64,000 bases of DNA from Spinellus fusiger (taxonomy: Eukaryota > Mucoromycota > Mucoromycetes > Mucorales > Phycomycetaceae). The stretch spans positions 248,001 to 312,000 of the forward strand of contig JALLLS010000028.1 in NCBI GenBank assembly GCA_025094145.1, written 5' to 3'. Below, piece after piece: positions 32,713-44,135 of this stretch; the stretch's first letter is position 1; each line of letters begins with the position of its first letter. The position numbers and the translations under genes were made by a program. Below the pieces are notes generated by a model. That model saw only the letters and a program-made list of their open reading frames with translations. It was not told the DNA's origin and made no database searches.

Positions 32713-34025
32713 ATGAATCTGTTGGCCACCTACGAGGCGTTTCTTATTAAGAATGCCTCACAAATCACTAGTATTGAGTCGTCCTTGCGCTCCCTGACCT
32801 ACTTTCTACCAGGTAGGAGAGAGAGAGAGAAAGACAAAAAAGGAGAAAAGGAGAAAAGGAGAAAAGGAGCCTGTTGCTAGGTCTTGGCTAATAAGAAATA
32901 AAGGCCGTTTCCAAGATGCCGAGTTTGCTTCCCAGGCTTGTAAGTGACAGTGGACAGGGAGAATGAGCACTCATGTAGAAGTGTATGCTGCTCTCCACTT
33001 GATGGGTCTACACCACAATAGCATCCTCCGAAAGGCAGTGCTGGAAAACAAGCAGCAGGTAATGGAGAGTGAATTCAACAAGTACCTGCTGTCGTGGTCC
33101 ACCCACACACTCCATAAGCGCGTGTCTTGGCTGCTGTCTGTCCTTCAGTACACCCAGGTCTTGATCGAAATGGCAGTCACTAAGCAGTGGGGCAAGAGGG
33201 CTCAATGGCGCTGCATTGCTCTGGTGGAGTCTCTAAAGTAAGTTCGCAGCTTCTCTCTTTCTTGGCACTGAAGCAGGCCTCTTGTACACTCCAGGGCTGT
33301 TCTGAGACTGGTGATTCTGCACGGAACAGGGGGACGCATGAATTTGTCTCCCTACCATTTGCAGCGTCATGTGGATCCAGCCACCCTCTCCTCACTGCCC
33401 AACAGTGGACAGACAGCCCAGCGCACACAAAAGAAGCAGTCCCCTGTGCCTCTGTCCAGCATGGATGTGACGGACTATCTGATGTCCAAGGTACTTACGC
33501 CTGATAAACTAAGAAAGCCACAGGACAGGGTGGTACCTCTCCAGGCATGGGCCAAGGTGGGAGAAGTGCTGTCGATTCTCAGGCCACTTGTCTATGGTAA
33601 GATGTGTGTAGTGTGTGTAGTGTGTGTTATTGAAAAGGAGATGTGTGCGTGTGTGTGCGTAGTCTTGGCCATTCTTCGCTTTGGACGACGTGCCTGGTCT
33701 CCGTGGGTGCTTTCCCTGGTGGTTGAAGTCCTCTCTCTGGCATTGGCAAAGAAGCATCTCCTGCCATTGGAGAAGGATGAAATGGCCAAACGACACCATG
33801 CTGTAGGGTACAATCTCCTCAGAGGAGCCTTCTATGCCAACATTACCAGGTAGACTCAGCACCCCTGTCTTTCTCTTGACTGATCGAATGTGTGAAATTA
33901 GGCCTCGGTTGGAGCGCCTGTGTGCTTCCCTAGAGAAAAGGACACTGCTCTCGATTCCAGGCAGTGTGTTACGAGACTATCTTCCCTTATGGGAAAGCAT
34001 CTATTTTTATACCTCTTCCTCTTAA
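32713..34025 (+). CDS. PEX16: PEX16, peroxisomal membrane biogenesis protein
   Basis: Six exons (32713-32812, 32904-32939, 32982-33237, 33295-33596, 33663-33849, 33902-34025) with matching phases give 334 residues, close to the usual 330-340. PEX16 is a membrane protein needed for peroxisomal membrane protein targeting. Family signatures are the N-terminal YEAFLIKNASQITSIESSLR and SLTYFLPGRFQDAEFASQAL, WLLSVLQYTQVLIEM, ILRPLVYVLAILRFGRRAW, then SLALAKKHLLPLEKDEMAKR and NLLRGAFYANITR, and the C-terminal LRDYLPLWESIYFYT. The start ATG directly precedes the conserved helix. Exon 2 is only 36 bp. It begins 153 bp after the UPS gene on the same strand. Confidence 0.92.
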
Positions 34026-34109
34026 GCATGAACAATAAAGAGGTTGCACTTGATGAAACAATGACACACATCGGAATCAGAAAATAAGAAAAATGCATCT
34101 TTCTTTCGT

Positions 34110-35670
34110 ATGCTTCCAGAATCACCCACAAAGCGACCCAGGCTGTTTCGATGGCTGTCTTTCTTGCCGGGTGTAGTGTCCAAGCCTGGTCTACACATGC
34201 ACAGTGACTCTTTCTTTTCTCTCAGTGCCAGTGCCAGTGCCAGTGCCAGTCCACCCACAACCCCTGCCACACTCTCTTGTGCCTTCACCGCCACACCCAC
34301 ACCTAGAGACAGGCAGAACTCAAATGCCACCAGCTCAACTCTCTCAACAGACAAAGACCCACGCTCTGTGGATGCCACCTACTCCACCCACCACAGAAAT
34401 TCAACTGAGAAGACCCTCGAAAAGACCCTCGAAAAGACCCTCTTGAAGGATCTATGGTCAAAGGCACGCAGACACCACTCACCCACCCCCTGTCTCCTTC
34501 CTTCCACATCATCACGTGCTCCCTCTCTTCTACAAGAAGGTCTACACAGTGGACAGGGTGCACACCAAGGCACAGACCTACCTCCCCCTAGGAAGCGCTA
34601 TTCTATTCACTCTCTGTTGACGGACAATGAGCCGTCACGCCCGCCTTCTCTCAGTGGCACCGTGTGGATGAAAGACGGCTGTCTCTTCCAGTCGACGAGT
34701 GAGGATGGCAGTGAGGAGGATGGCAGTGACACTGATACCACTGCAGAACCTTCCTCGTCGTTTTATAGGTGGGTTCTCCAGCAGGAATTAGTGCGACTGG
34801 CTCTGAATGGGTAGGTGGAAGTTGCGTCTGTGTTTCAAAGGTGTGTGTGTGTGTATAAAAAAGGGTGTAGGTGTATAAGAAAGGGTGTGTGTGTGTGTGT
34901 GTAGGTGTGATTTTCATTGTGGCTAGCTAGTCTTTTCTGCAGTCCCCTCCATACCCGCCACCATGTATTGCAAGTAGGGTAAGTCTGTTTCTGCCTGTGG
35001 TTGTGTGTCCCACCCGCCCACAGGACTTTTTGCCCATCCACTGATGGAACCTTTGCCTATGGACTCACAGCTGTGGAGAGAGCGCATGGGGGTTGCAGGT
35101 GGCCTATGAGGACCCCTCTTCTGTGGTGGTGGCCATGGACAGACAAGGCCGTCCTCCTCCTCGATGGACTACACCACGCCACTTTACATTCATCCGGTGT
35201 GCTCCTACCTTGCTCTATGGACTCAAGGCCCTTCCCGACAAGACATTCGACATTGTCCACTGCAGCTTCCTTATGTTCTCCTTCTCCCGAACAGAATACC
35301 ACACCATCGTGGAAGAGTGCTGGCGGATCTGCAAACCCACCGGCTATGTAGAGATCATTGAGATGGACATGCGTCTGTACTTTGGCACACCCCTCAGGAA
35401 CACCACCACACAGCAGCTGAATTCTGAAGGTAAGCTGTGCTACCTCCCACCACCACTGTCGCCACCTACATGTCCCTTCCCTTGGGTGTCTGGGGAGGAA
35501 GACTGGGTGTGATGTTTCGTGAGGATGTCGAGGACCTGTTCAAGCAGACTACCTGTCTCCAGTACTGTGATGATGAGGCCAAAGAGCGTCAATTAGAGCG
35601 CATTTACCAGGACATGGAGGAGGGAAAGGCCTTTATGAATCTACACTACTGTTATGCGCAAAGAGTATAA
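34110..35670 (+). pseudogene. SAM-dependent methyltransferase with two apparent frame breaks
   Basis: The first exon (34110-34810) is a Ser/Thr/Pro-rich disordered region containing KTLEKTLEKTL. Exon 2 (34943-34978) and exon 3 (from 35024) bring in the methyltransferase fold: HHVLQVGT ... DGTFAYGLTAVE (motif I), AYEDPSSVVVAMD, LPDKTFDIVHCSF (motif II), then ECWRICKPTGYVEIIEMDM. Two breaks need explaining. A five-G run (35088-35092) shifts the frame just before VAYEDP. After LNSE (about 35424) the family-typical MSLPLGVWGGRLGVMF lies in another frame with no AG acceptor in front. Either the gene is decaying or the sequence has indels; the open frames and intact motifs argue that decay, if real, is recent. 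The substrate is unknown. Confidence 0.65.
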
Positions 35671-35795
35671 AAAAAAATTAAATCAAGTCACAGTCAGCAC
35701 ATCTCCCTTTTCTCCCTTTCCCTCCCTTCTTTTTTTTTAAAAAAAGAAAAAGAAAAGAAAAAAAAGAAAAGAAAAAATATCCATATTTATTTATC

Positions 35796-36138
35796 ATGTC
35801 GTTTTATAATGCACCCACACAGCAGACAGTGAATCCTCAGAACATTGCTATGGCTGAACAGGAGTTGGACATGTTTACCGATCTCTTTTACAGGTAGCGT
35901 AGGGCTCAAGTCTCTCTTTTCTCTCTCTTACTTGTTCTCTTTATTGTTCTCTTACTTGTTCTCTTACTTGTTCTCTAGTATTGCAGAATCCTGTCATACA
36001 AAGTGTGTCTCCAAACAGTATGCCTCGGGTGACCTCACACAAGGAGAAGCAGTGTGTATTGACAGATGTGTCGCTAAATACATAAAAGTCAATGAGAAGA
36101 TAGGAGAGAAAATGAAGCTTTTTGGACAGCAGCAATAA
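35796..36138 (+). CDS. TIM10: TIM10, small Tim chaperone of the mitochondrial intermembrane space
   Basis: Two exons (35796-35893, 35979-36138) give 85 residues. Small Tim proteins form the Tim9-Tim10 hexamer that escorts hydrophobic precursors across the intermembrane space. The twin CX3C signature is clear: CHTKC and CIDRC, separated by 16 residues (VSKQYASGDLTQGEAV), followed by VAKYIKVNEKIGEKM. The N-terminal NPQNIAMAEQELDMFTDLFY fits Tim10 better than Tim9. The intron falls between the N-terminal helix and the first CX3C. A long A/T-rich tract precedes the start. Confidence 0.92.
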
Positions 36139-36338
36139 TAAACAGCAGTCCCAATCTATCTCTCATAAGATAAAGTGGGGCGGTCCTTATAATAAACAAA
36201 AAGAACGCCATGCTACTCTCTCTATAAAGTGAATCCCAAACTACAAGGAACATGGTGCTCCTTGAAAGAAGGGAGATGTGACTTTTTATTATCTCAATCC
36301 ATATCCTTCTGTAATGTGTATTGATAGACTATAGAATA

Positions 36339-37663
36339 CAGTCACACCCAATTGAATTTAATACTTGTTTAAATTTTAATAAAAAATAACTTTTTATTTT
36401 TGCATAAAACTCTTGTTCTTTCCAAATAGTGTTAAACCAACACACTATGTCAGATAGATGTTCAGAAACTCACACTCGTGGAGAATAGAACAAGGCAAAA
36501 GATAAAAAGCTATGGGGCATTGGTTACCTGTTGAAGGCCGGATTAAAAATGACTGTCATTGAAAGCATAATTAAGATGAAAACAGCCCACAGTTCAAAAT
36601 AGTATCACAAATATCAAAAGAACATAGGTCACCATTGCGTTTAAAGAGTCATGGAAAACATAAAATAAAAATAAAAATTCCAGTGAGAAGGGACCTAGAC
36701 ACCTGGAAAAGGTCATTAGAAAGGGTCCATTTGCCTCATAGAATCAGCTGAAATTAGAAATGTTGAAGATTCAGGTGGATATGTGTAGAAACACCATTAT
36801 CAGTTACTACAATCAGTTAGGATTCGAATTTGTTTCTGTAGACTACAGGCCAGCCTTTACTGAAAAACACACAAAGAGAAACGGCTTCGTTGGGCTAAAG
36901 AACATGCCAGTTGGACAAGTGATTAGTGGAGAGGTATCATTTGGTCTGATGAGTCAACATACATTATGAAAAAGAGCAATAGAGATGCCTGTGTCATTAA
37001 AATAGTTAGAGAACGTTATGATCCTAATCATAGTGCTCCAACAACAAAGTTTGGTGGCGGAGGGATCATGCTTTGGAGTTGCTATTAGGCTAATGGATTT
37101 GGCCCATGAGTCTTTGCTGTTGGCACTGTAAACCAAGACGAATGCATCACTACTTTAGTTGGTGAGTTCCATCCTTAGATTATGGAATTGTATCAGAAAG
37201 GAGGACAGCGAGTTTCTGTTACAAAAAGAGAGTGCTAGATGTCATACTGGGGCCTATGCTAGATGGTGGAAAGAGGCATATCAAATTAGGGTTCTTTGGT
37301 TACTAGCCTACACAAATCCCTGACTTGAACTCAATTGAACATGTCTGATATGCCTTAGAAATATGAATTGAAGAAAGAAGGGTATCTATTATCAATGTTG
37401 AAAGTTAATATTGAACTTGCACAATGATGAGTTTAGAGTATGACAGACAGATGCCAGGCTATCATTGATGCCAAAGAAGGCTATACAAAATACTAACTGT
37501 ATTATTATTTTATTGTCTATAATTAAAGATATTGAGACTTGATATGCCTAAGTTTGAAGCTTATAGATCAAATGTAAAATGTTTTATTTTATGTTGAACA
37601 TGTTCTATCTGTTTCATTCTGATATTTATACTCAAAGGTATTCAACTCAATTGAGTGTGGCTG
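36339..37663 (+). mobile_element. Tc1/mariner-type transposon, family D (decayed)
   Basis: A 1325-bp element flanked by TA (36337-36338, 37664-37665), with inverted ends CAGTCACACCCAATTGAATT and the complement of CAGCCACACTCAATTGAGTT. It encodes one degraded transposase and lies 200 bp downstream of TIM10. Confidence 0.88.
36720..37480 (+). pseudogene. Tc1/mariner transposase, family D, heavily degraded
   Basis: Parts of a Tc1 transposase are readable across frames: YRPAFTEKH, then WSDEST-like text at 36940 (atttggtctgatgagtcaac), IKIVRERYDP, KFGGGGIMLWSCY, FAVGTVNQDE and, near 37330, LNSIEHV. There are many stops and frameshifts. The WSDES motif with its catalytic Asp is still present, unlike in family C. 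Confidence 0.75.
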
Positions 37664-37665
37664 TA

Positions 37666-38040
37666 TTCACACTCTCTTGAACAAGTATGTTAATCCAAAT
37701 TATATACCCAATAGCATTATTTGAGTGAACCATTGTCAAAATAGATATACAAGCTGTTGTAAGTATGGCTATTTGCGCAAAAGTCATCTTAACTGTCTAA
37801 ATAATGATAGATACCAAACAGAAAGTAGAGACATTATGACATGACCAAGAAATGGCAGATTACTGTAAAGAATGAGTGAGATGAATCAGTCATACAATCC
37901 TATGAGCTACGTACTTCTTCCTACAGGACAGTTAGGTTAGAATATGAATACATACTTATTCAATGACCAAAATGCCATGATAAGCACAATAAAACACTAC
38001 TGCTTCAGATTGATGTACAGAAAAATAAATCACTTGCATT
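37666..38040. other. No gene seen
   Basis: AT-rich spacer between the family D transposon and a possible Helitron fragment. Confidence 0.4.
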
Positions 38041-38043
38041 TAT

Positions 38044-38235
38044 TTGAAAAGCCCTCTTTATCAGTATAGAGTCCATGTTAACATTGAGCAAGGTCGCCTG
38101 AATTTCATACAGCATAACCAAGACACACTGAGAAGAGATATACTAAGTGGTATACATGATACTGTTATCTTAGATCTTATATTAAATAGTGAGAGATTAG
38201 TAGTTAGCAAATTGTATAAAATAAAAAATAAATAA
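38044..38235 (+). pseudogene. Possible Helitron helicase (Rep/helicase N-terminal) fragment
   Basis: A 63-residue open frame contains YRVHVNIEQGRLNFIQHNQD and LRRDILSGIHDTV. The pattern, E-x2-RL-x-FI-x2-NQ-x2-LR-x-D-x2-xGI-x-D, resembles the segment of Helitron proteins shortly before the helicase domain. It is an isolated fragment with no Rep or helicase motif nearby, so the assignment is tentative. Confidence 0.35.
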
Positions 38236-38744
38236 ATAAAAACAGCTACAGAATCAATAGTATTGAATAAAGCATCTATGATAAGCTGTGGTGTATTTGA
38301 ATGCAGTTCATATATCTTTTAGAGATAGTATAAGAGCACAACAGCCTGCATTAGTATATGTACTTTTTGGTGGTCATTTCCTTGAAGTTCTTCTATCTGT
38401 AATAATCATTAGAATAAAAGAATGACAAACAAGTTGAATAAAAAAAGAGCAGAGTGAATCGTATTTTAACTAAACAGATATCTTTGGACCTAAGAAGCTA
38501 TTGAAGACACTATCATATCAATGGATCATAAATAGTAGTTGATACCATTCAATGTTGCTAATAAAATAACTATTTTTTTTCTCTTTTTTTTCACTGTATT
38601 TCTATCTATTCTTTCTGAACTAAAGATGTTATACAGCCAACAAGATACGAATAAAGTAAAGAAAATACAATATGCTTATAGAATCAATGTAGGGTTCTTA
38701 CATGTATTTGCTTTTTACAATAGCCTGATGAAAAGCCTGTAGCA

Positions 38745-39125
38745 AGTTCTTCATCTGAGAATCCTACCAGAAGAATAACAATAAAGGGAAAAGGCATGTG
38801 GAGGATGTTGAAGAAAGAAGGATTCAAACTCTATCTTATCAATGAATTCAAAACATCGAGCCTGTGTCCTGAGTGTAATTACTCACCTTTGGAAATAGTT
38901 AAACATGTCAAGAACCCCAGGCCCTATTAACGAACAAAAATACTCCAAGTTAAATGTCATGGTCTTCTCAGATCATTTCTTAATTTTATATTAAAAAAGA
39001 AACTCATCTTTCTCCTTTCAAATAGGTGTTCAAACCAATATTGTATGAAAGACAAGACATTGAGGCTTTGGGAATTGTGATCTAGCTGCTACATTGAACT
39101 TTAGACATAGTCTAATGTCTCCAAG
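38745..39125 (+). pseudogene. Fanzor C-terminal fragment
   Basis: Reads IKGKGMWRMLKKEGFKLYL, then INEFKTSSLCPECN, a stop, VKCHGLLR, a relic intron (about 38972-39025, donor GT changed to AT), CSNQYCMKDKTLRLW, and in a shifted frame DLAATLNFRHS. This is the zinc finger and RuvC-III region of the same Fanzor lineage as the pseudogene at 15431, with the intron in the same place. A piece upstream (KKIQYAYRIN, near 38665) may belong to it. It is not within visible terminal repeats. Confidence 0.65.
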
Positions 39126-40300
39126 GGAAAATAGCACCCTCTTATAGTGCTTTTGTAGATAAAACAAAAGAAAACATAAAGATACAACTAGAATCAAGAA
39201 AAGGTCCAAGTCTTCTAGTTCATCCCCTATTCTCCTCCTTCTCCTTCTCCTTCTCCTCCTCAGTTATCGCTGGAGTCTCAGTTAGTAAACTCACAGAAAC
39301 TCATGCTACAGGTAAACTATCTAAAATGTGATAAAGTGTATCTCATTGAATTTTTTCATGCAAAAAGACATTATAATGTCTAGTAGAATATACTATAAAA
39401 TATACTATAAAATATACTATAAAATATACTATAAAATATACTATAGAGTAGATGGATATTAGTCTTTAAGCAAAACAATGGCCTTTAAAGACAGTCTCTC
39501 CACCCATCAGGTGCTTCTCTCCAACAGAACGTCAATGCGGCCAAGGAGAGTGAGTGTCTGTGTTTCGACAAGTGGAACCTCCACGCTGAATAGAATTGAA
39601 TGTCAGATGAAGTAGCTGTCATTGGTCTCTACAGCCTATATTCATTGTGCTGCTCCTTTTTATATCTCCATTTTATTTCATGTCAAGTGGCATTTGCAGC
39701 CTCAGAGAAGTCTTCCTTCTGCTTCTTTATAAATTCCCTTTTTTAGAAGGCGTATAGAAGAAAAAGAACATTACCATGCCACCTCTCTTTTTATTTTATT
39801 TATATTATCACATGGTCTACGTCTGTGAGTTGAGGACTTGCTTGTTCTCTGTTACCTTAATAGAAAAAATCAGAAGGAAAAAAAGGGAAAAAGAGATAAG
39901 AAAAAGAAAAAGAAGACCAACGGACCACCTGAACAGTAAACAAGGTACTTATGAACAGTGTCATGGAAACTATGACGTTTTAATGAAGAAAACAACAGGG
40001 CTCTGGGGATAGATAGGGTCGGGTGGAAGGTAGTAGAAGAAAGCAACAAAGAACGGGTGTGCATCTATTATCTGTGATTGACCACGCCCTTTAGAGAGAG
40101 AGTGTGTGTGTTGATCCGCAGTTTAGATTCCAACCAATCACTACCAACAGAAGATTCTTTCTCAATGACATTTCTACGCTTGTTTGAATGGAGGTGTTCT
40201 GTGGTGGTGAGGAGTGTTGTAGATATGAGTGTAGATATGAGTGCAGATATTAGTACAGATATGAGTGTAGATATGAGTACAGATATGAGTACAGATATCC
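39126..40300. other. No confident gene; simple repeats
   Basis: Contains CTCCTT repeats (39233-39262), five copies of a 12-bp unit TACTATAAAATA (about 39388-39446), and a 12-bp tandem array (GATATGAGTACA variants, 40218-40300) just before the next gene. A possible coiled-coil exon (QLSLESQLVNSQKLMLQ, 39261-39311) ends at a GTAAAC donor but could not be joined into a convincing gene. Confidence 0.4.
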
Positions 40301-41018
40301 ATGCCAGTTGTCTGCTCAGTATCTTCTGTCTCCACACCCAAGGAAACTCCCTCTAGAATTCTCTGTAGTGGACCCTATAAAACTCTCTCTATTTCATTAG
40401 CAGATTTCATTGACAGATCTCTACCTACATTCTACTCTCATTCTACAGTCCATGGATTCTCTATAAATGGACACCTTTTTTCTGGTAACTTTTCCATTGT
40501 TCCTTCTTTCTTCTCTTTCCTTCTCTCCCTCTTGCTACATGTCACCCCACACAACATCAGACCACAGCTTCATTAAGTTTGCTCGTTGTCTCTACAGAGT
40601 CAAGGGACTAATCCGCAACCTGGAGGAATTCAATCAGACGGTGTTTCCAATATTAAAATCAGTGCCCTTTTCACAACAAAGAGGCGACATAACAGCTGCA
40701 GTCACTTCTGACACCTATGTCCACTATGTGCGGAGTTATGTGAAAGAGACCTTTGCCAAACTCTCTTATCTGCTCAAGATGCTATTTGCAATCTTAACTA
40801 AAATAGAGTCCTCCCACTCTATCAGCAAGGGACAAATTCACTCCCTTTGGCAGGACTTCCGTGAGCAGTGGAGGGCAGCAGCCACTATCCGTTCTCATAT
40901 TCTCCACTGCGTCCAATCCTTGTCCCAACAGCCCACGTCTCTTCCTACGCCTCCCCTGAATGCACAGCCACTGTCCATCTATTCCCTGACCCACTCACAG
41001 CCCTTCCACTCGTGCTAG
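40301..41018 (+). CDS. Unrecognised helical protein, 5' end uncertain
   Basis: Two exons (40301-40484, 40561-41018), joined by an intron GTAACT...CATCAG, give 213 residues with consistent phase. A TATAAAA sequence at about 40376, inside the predicted exon 1, leaves open a later start (the ATG at 40467 opens an unspliced 183-residue frame with a hydrophobic N-terminus). The body is predicted to be mostly helical: FARCLYRVKGLIRNLEEFNQ, SDTYVHYVRSYVKETFAKL, then SYLLKMLFAILTKIE and RAAATIRSHILHCVQ. The C-terminus is Pro/Ser-rich. The family was not recognised and no function is proposed. The TATA-like site favours transcription beginning inside the first exon. Confidence 0.5.
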
Positions 41019-41361
41019 ACCAAACGTCCTTTATATATTACTTCCTTTTTTTCTTTTTTTTTCTCTTTCTTTTTCTAGAGTGTATCCTCCTGTATTTCCT
41101 TCCTCTCTTTTTCTTCTTTTTCATTGATGGATCTTTTTCTATAGTTGTAAATGATACTTTTATTCTTCCATGTTGTATAAACACTATAAACACTATAATG
41201 CTACTATCATTCTACTATCTCGATGGGCTTCTATTGGCTTCTATTGGCTTCTATATGAAATGGACTGATATTATGATCAGTGTTGCTATTGTTGTTATTG
41301 TTGTGGGTGTTGGTTGAATTGATAGGGTCATGACTCCATTCTCCGACACTTGGATCTTCCC

Positions 41362-43554
41362 TTAGGACTGTCTGCTGGTCGATGTCTTTTGTGTACTACA
41401 GACAGCTTTATGGCCTTCTTTCCAATGCTGCTTCTGACATTCACGTGAACAATAGACAACACGCTGACACTGTCCACATCTTTTAAACTCATTCTCGTAG
41501 GTCTCTATCTTATCGCACTGGTTGGCACATTGCTTATGACGTATCTGCTCATTGTTGGCCTCTTTGGCAAGTTGTTGGATGAGCTTTTCCTTATCTTGCT
41601 GACTCATCTGATCAAATGTTTCTTGGTTGTCCTTTTCCAGGGCCACTTTGGCTGCCATTTTGGCTCTGAGAATACGCACAAGGTAGTTGTAGGCCTCCAA
41701 CTCTCCTCGTACCAGGGCCAGTTCCATGTAGTCCTGTGCTTTCTTCATATCGTACAGTCCGTACTCCCTGGAACCAAAGATCATACCAAGTAGCAACATG
41801 GCATCACCATCTCCTTTGTTAGCGGATTCCTGTTTGACACAAGCATGGTAAGAAGAGAGATGAGTGAGTGAATGAATGAAGAGACGGGGATGCTATAGAT
41901 GCTATAGATGCTATAGAGATAAGGCAATAAGGTAGTAAGGTAATAAGAATGGCAGGGATGGCAGGGATGAAAAAGAAAAGAAAAAAGAAATCGGTGGCCA
42001 TGGCCTGCTTTCCGTCCTTGAATTACCTCGAGGAAATCAATTCCAGTGACAATGTATTCTTCGGGTTGACTGCCTGGATTGCCTGCTTCCTCTGCTGCTT
42101 TGGGATCCTTGGACATGAGCAAGTAGAAGCGACCCACTGCCATAACATAATACCATAGTAACATAGCAACATAGCAACATAGCAACACAATATCATAGCA
42201 ACACAATACCATAGCAACACAATACCATAGCAACACAATACCATAGCAACATAGCAACATAGCAACACAATACCATAGTAACATAGTAACATAACAACAC
42301 AATACCATAACAACATAACAACATAATGAGTGCTTTCAGTCTTCTTCTTTTCTTTCTGCTACTTACATGCATTGGCAGAAGGAGCATAGCCCCACTGCTT
42401 GGCATGTTCAAACAGACGCATGGACTCTACAATGTTCTTGTAAGGAAGCGTCTTGGCATCATGGCCCTGGTAGATAATGGCCAGATTATGAGCAGCATCG
42501 GGATAGCCTGTCCATTCATGAGTTCCTTCTTTGTGGGGGACACCTGCAGGGTGTAGATCTTACCTTGTTCATAGGCCTGCTGATAGAAATGAATAGCACG
42601 CTCTGTATTCTGCTGACATCCAATACCATGGTCATAGAAGAATCCTAATTTATGATGGGCCATCTAATGGAGAAATACACAATTGAGGTTGAATAACTCC
42701 ACGTGTCTACTCTTCTTTTACGCCTTCTTCTTATTGACTGCATCCCTCATTCTATGCGATCATGTCTACCACTTACAGGATTTCCCTTTTCAGATGCCCG
42801 TGTGTACCATTCCAGTGCCAGTACTTTTGGATCTTGGCCAGGCACATTCTTACCCTCTGCCAATTTATCCTCCTGGATGTAAAGTGATCCAATGTGCACA
42901 GCAGCCATGGTATATCCCTTGTCAAATGCCTTGATCAACAACTGCTTGGCACCTTCAAAATTAGGACTGGCCAAGGGACTCATGCTGGCTCTGTCTTCAG
43001 GTCCTGTAGGATCACGACGCACACCACCATACAGCAGACTGCACAGTAGCAAGTCACGCACACTGGCCTCTTCTCCCTGTCCGAGTCCCTCTGCTGCCTT
43101 GTCAATGTCCATGTTGGTCTTGGAGAGTCTCTCCACGGCCTCTTGTTGCACTGCCTCCATGACTTTGAATTCCTCCATGAAACGGGTGTCGGCACGCTCA
43201 AGCTGATGTTCATAGAGTTGTAGATACAGAAAAAAAGAAAGAAAAAAGTGAAAAATAATAATAGAAAAGTGAGCAATACAACAGGGAGAGTAGAGAGTCA
43301 ATACACATGGGGGAAAAACTTACCTTGACGCCCACACTGTTACGCTTCTCATACTCCTCAGCCAATTGTTGAGCAGCCATAGGCAGGGCAGTAGGCACTT
43401 GCTTGGCAAACTCAGGATCCAGTTCGTTGTACAGTGCTACAAGTAGACCTGACTGTTGTTGACCCAAGCCTAGGAAGGCAGGCACTTGGGCTGCTGTGGA
43501 GTTCATAACGTCGTCCATGACTTGGGCAGGTGTTTGCACTTGGACTTGGGACAT
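41362..43554 (-). CDS. SEL1-repeat protein with C-terminal MYND zinc finger
   Basis: Six minus-strand exons (43554-43324, 43202-42777, 42663-42564, 42525-42367, 42136-42027, 41829-41362), with matching phases, give 497 residues. The centre holds SEL1-type helical repeats, such as NFEGAKQLLIKAFDKGYTMA, KLGFFYDHGIGCQQNTERAI and HFYQQAYEQGTHEWTGYPDA. The C-terminus is a MYND finger: CANQC, then RCGQCQRVVYCSRECQKQHW and HKAVC. MYND fingers bind proline-containing peptides; SEL1 repeats scaffold proteins. This suggests an adaptor, with partners unknown. One intron (42563-42526) is only 38 nt, chosen because it restores a SEL1 repeat. Intron 4 carries a minisatellite. The first Cys pair is C-x3-C instead of the usual C-x2-C. 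Confidence 0.85.
42155..42320. repeat. Minisatellite in intron 4 of the MYND gene
   Basis: About 165 bp of imperfect repeats built from ATAGCAACA, CAATACC and ATAGTAACA (for example CCATAGCAACACAATA repeated from 42200). It lies wholly between the donor at 42366 and the acceptor at 42137. Tyr/Cys/Val-rich open frames through it are artefacts. Confidence 0.9.
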
Positions 43555-44135
43555 GGTGAAAAAGTAAAAAATTACTCCTTTTTTTTTCTTTTTTTTCTTT
43601 TTTTTCTTTTTCTTTCTTTTTCGCTTGGTTTCTTGTCTCGGTTATTGTTTCGATTGTGACTTTTATTTATCAAAGTCCTCTTTGGTATCTGCATAAATGT
43701 AAAAAGACAATGACATGGTAGGTCGAGAATAAAAAGGCAGAGCAATGATCATGGCAAAGACATGAGGAAGCTTCTCTTGAAGAAGTTTCTCTCTTTGTTT
43801 CTTATTCTATTAATAGATACATCTCTTTCTCTTTCCTTTTATTATTATTAGCAGTAGCAGTAGTATTAAAAAGAGCTGTGAATACTCATTTCCATGGCTA
43901 AAGAAACAGACAGATTTGTTTCTGGATTTCAATTCCCTCTGCGTGGATAGCCACAGGTCCATAGCCTACCTTAAGAACAGGCTCAATGGCTTACCTTTCA
44001 CTGGAACGTCATTTCTAGCAGTCACACCACCACTGGGTCAACAGATACGGAGCTATATTTCAGAAATACCATAATGGAGTGTCGTACTAGTGACTTTATT
44101 CTTCCTCCCTTCTACCCCACCACATCTTCCTCCTC
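43555..44135. other. Divergent promoter region between the MYND gene and SYF2
   Basis: 580 bp between two start codons pointing apart. It contains a T-rich tract (43577-43620, pyrimidine on plus) near the MYND gene. No gene is visible. Both promoters should lie here. Confidence 0.55.

Noticed and set aside
39261..39600. Possible small two-exon gene (coiled-coil exon QLSLESQLVNSQKLMLQ plus a frame to about 39590)
   Set aside because: No start exon, no family match and several equally possible joins; too weak to annotate.
42023..42411. Tyr/Cys/Val-rich frames on the minus strand
   Set aside because: These are translations of the intronic minisatellite of the MYND gene.
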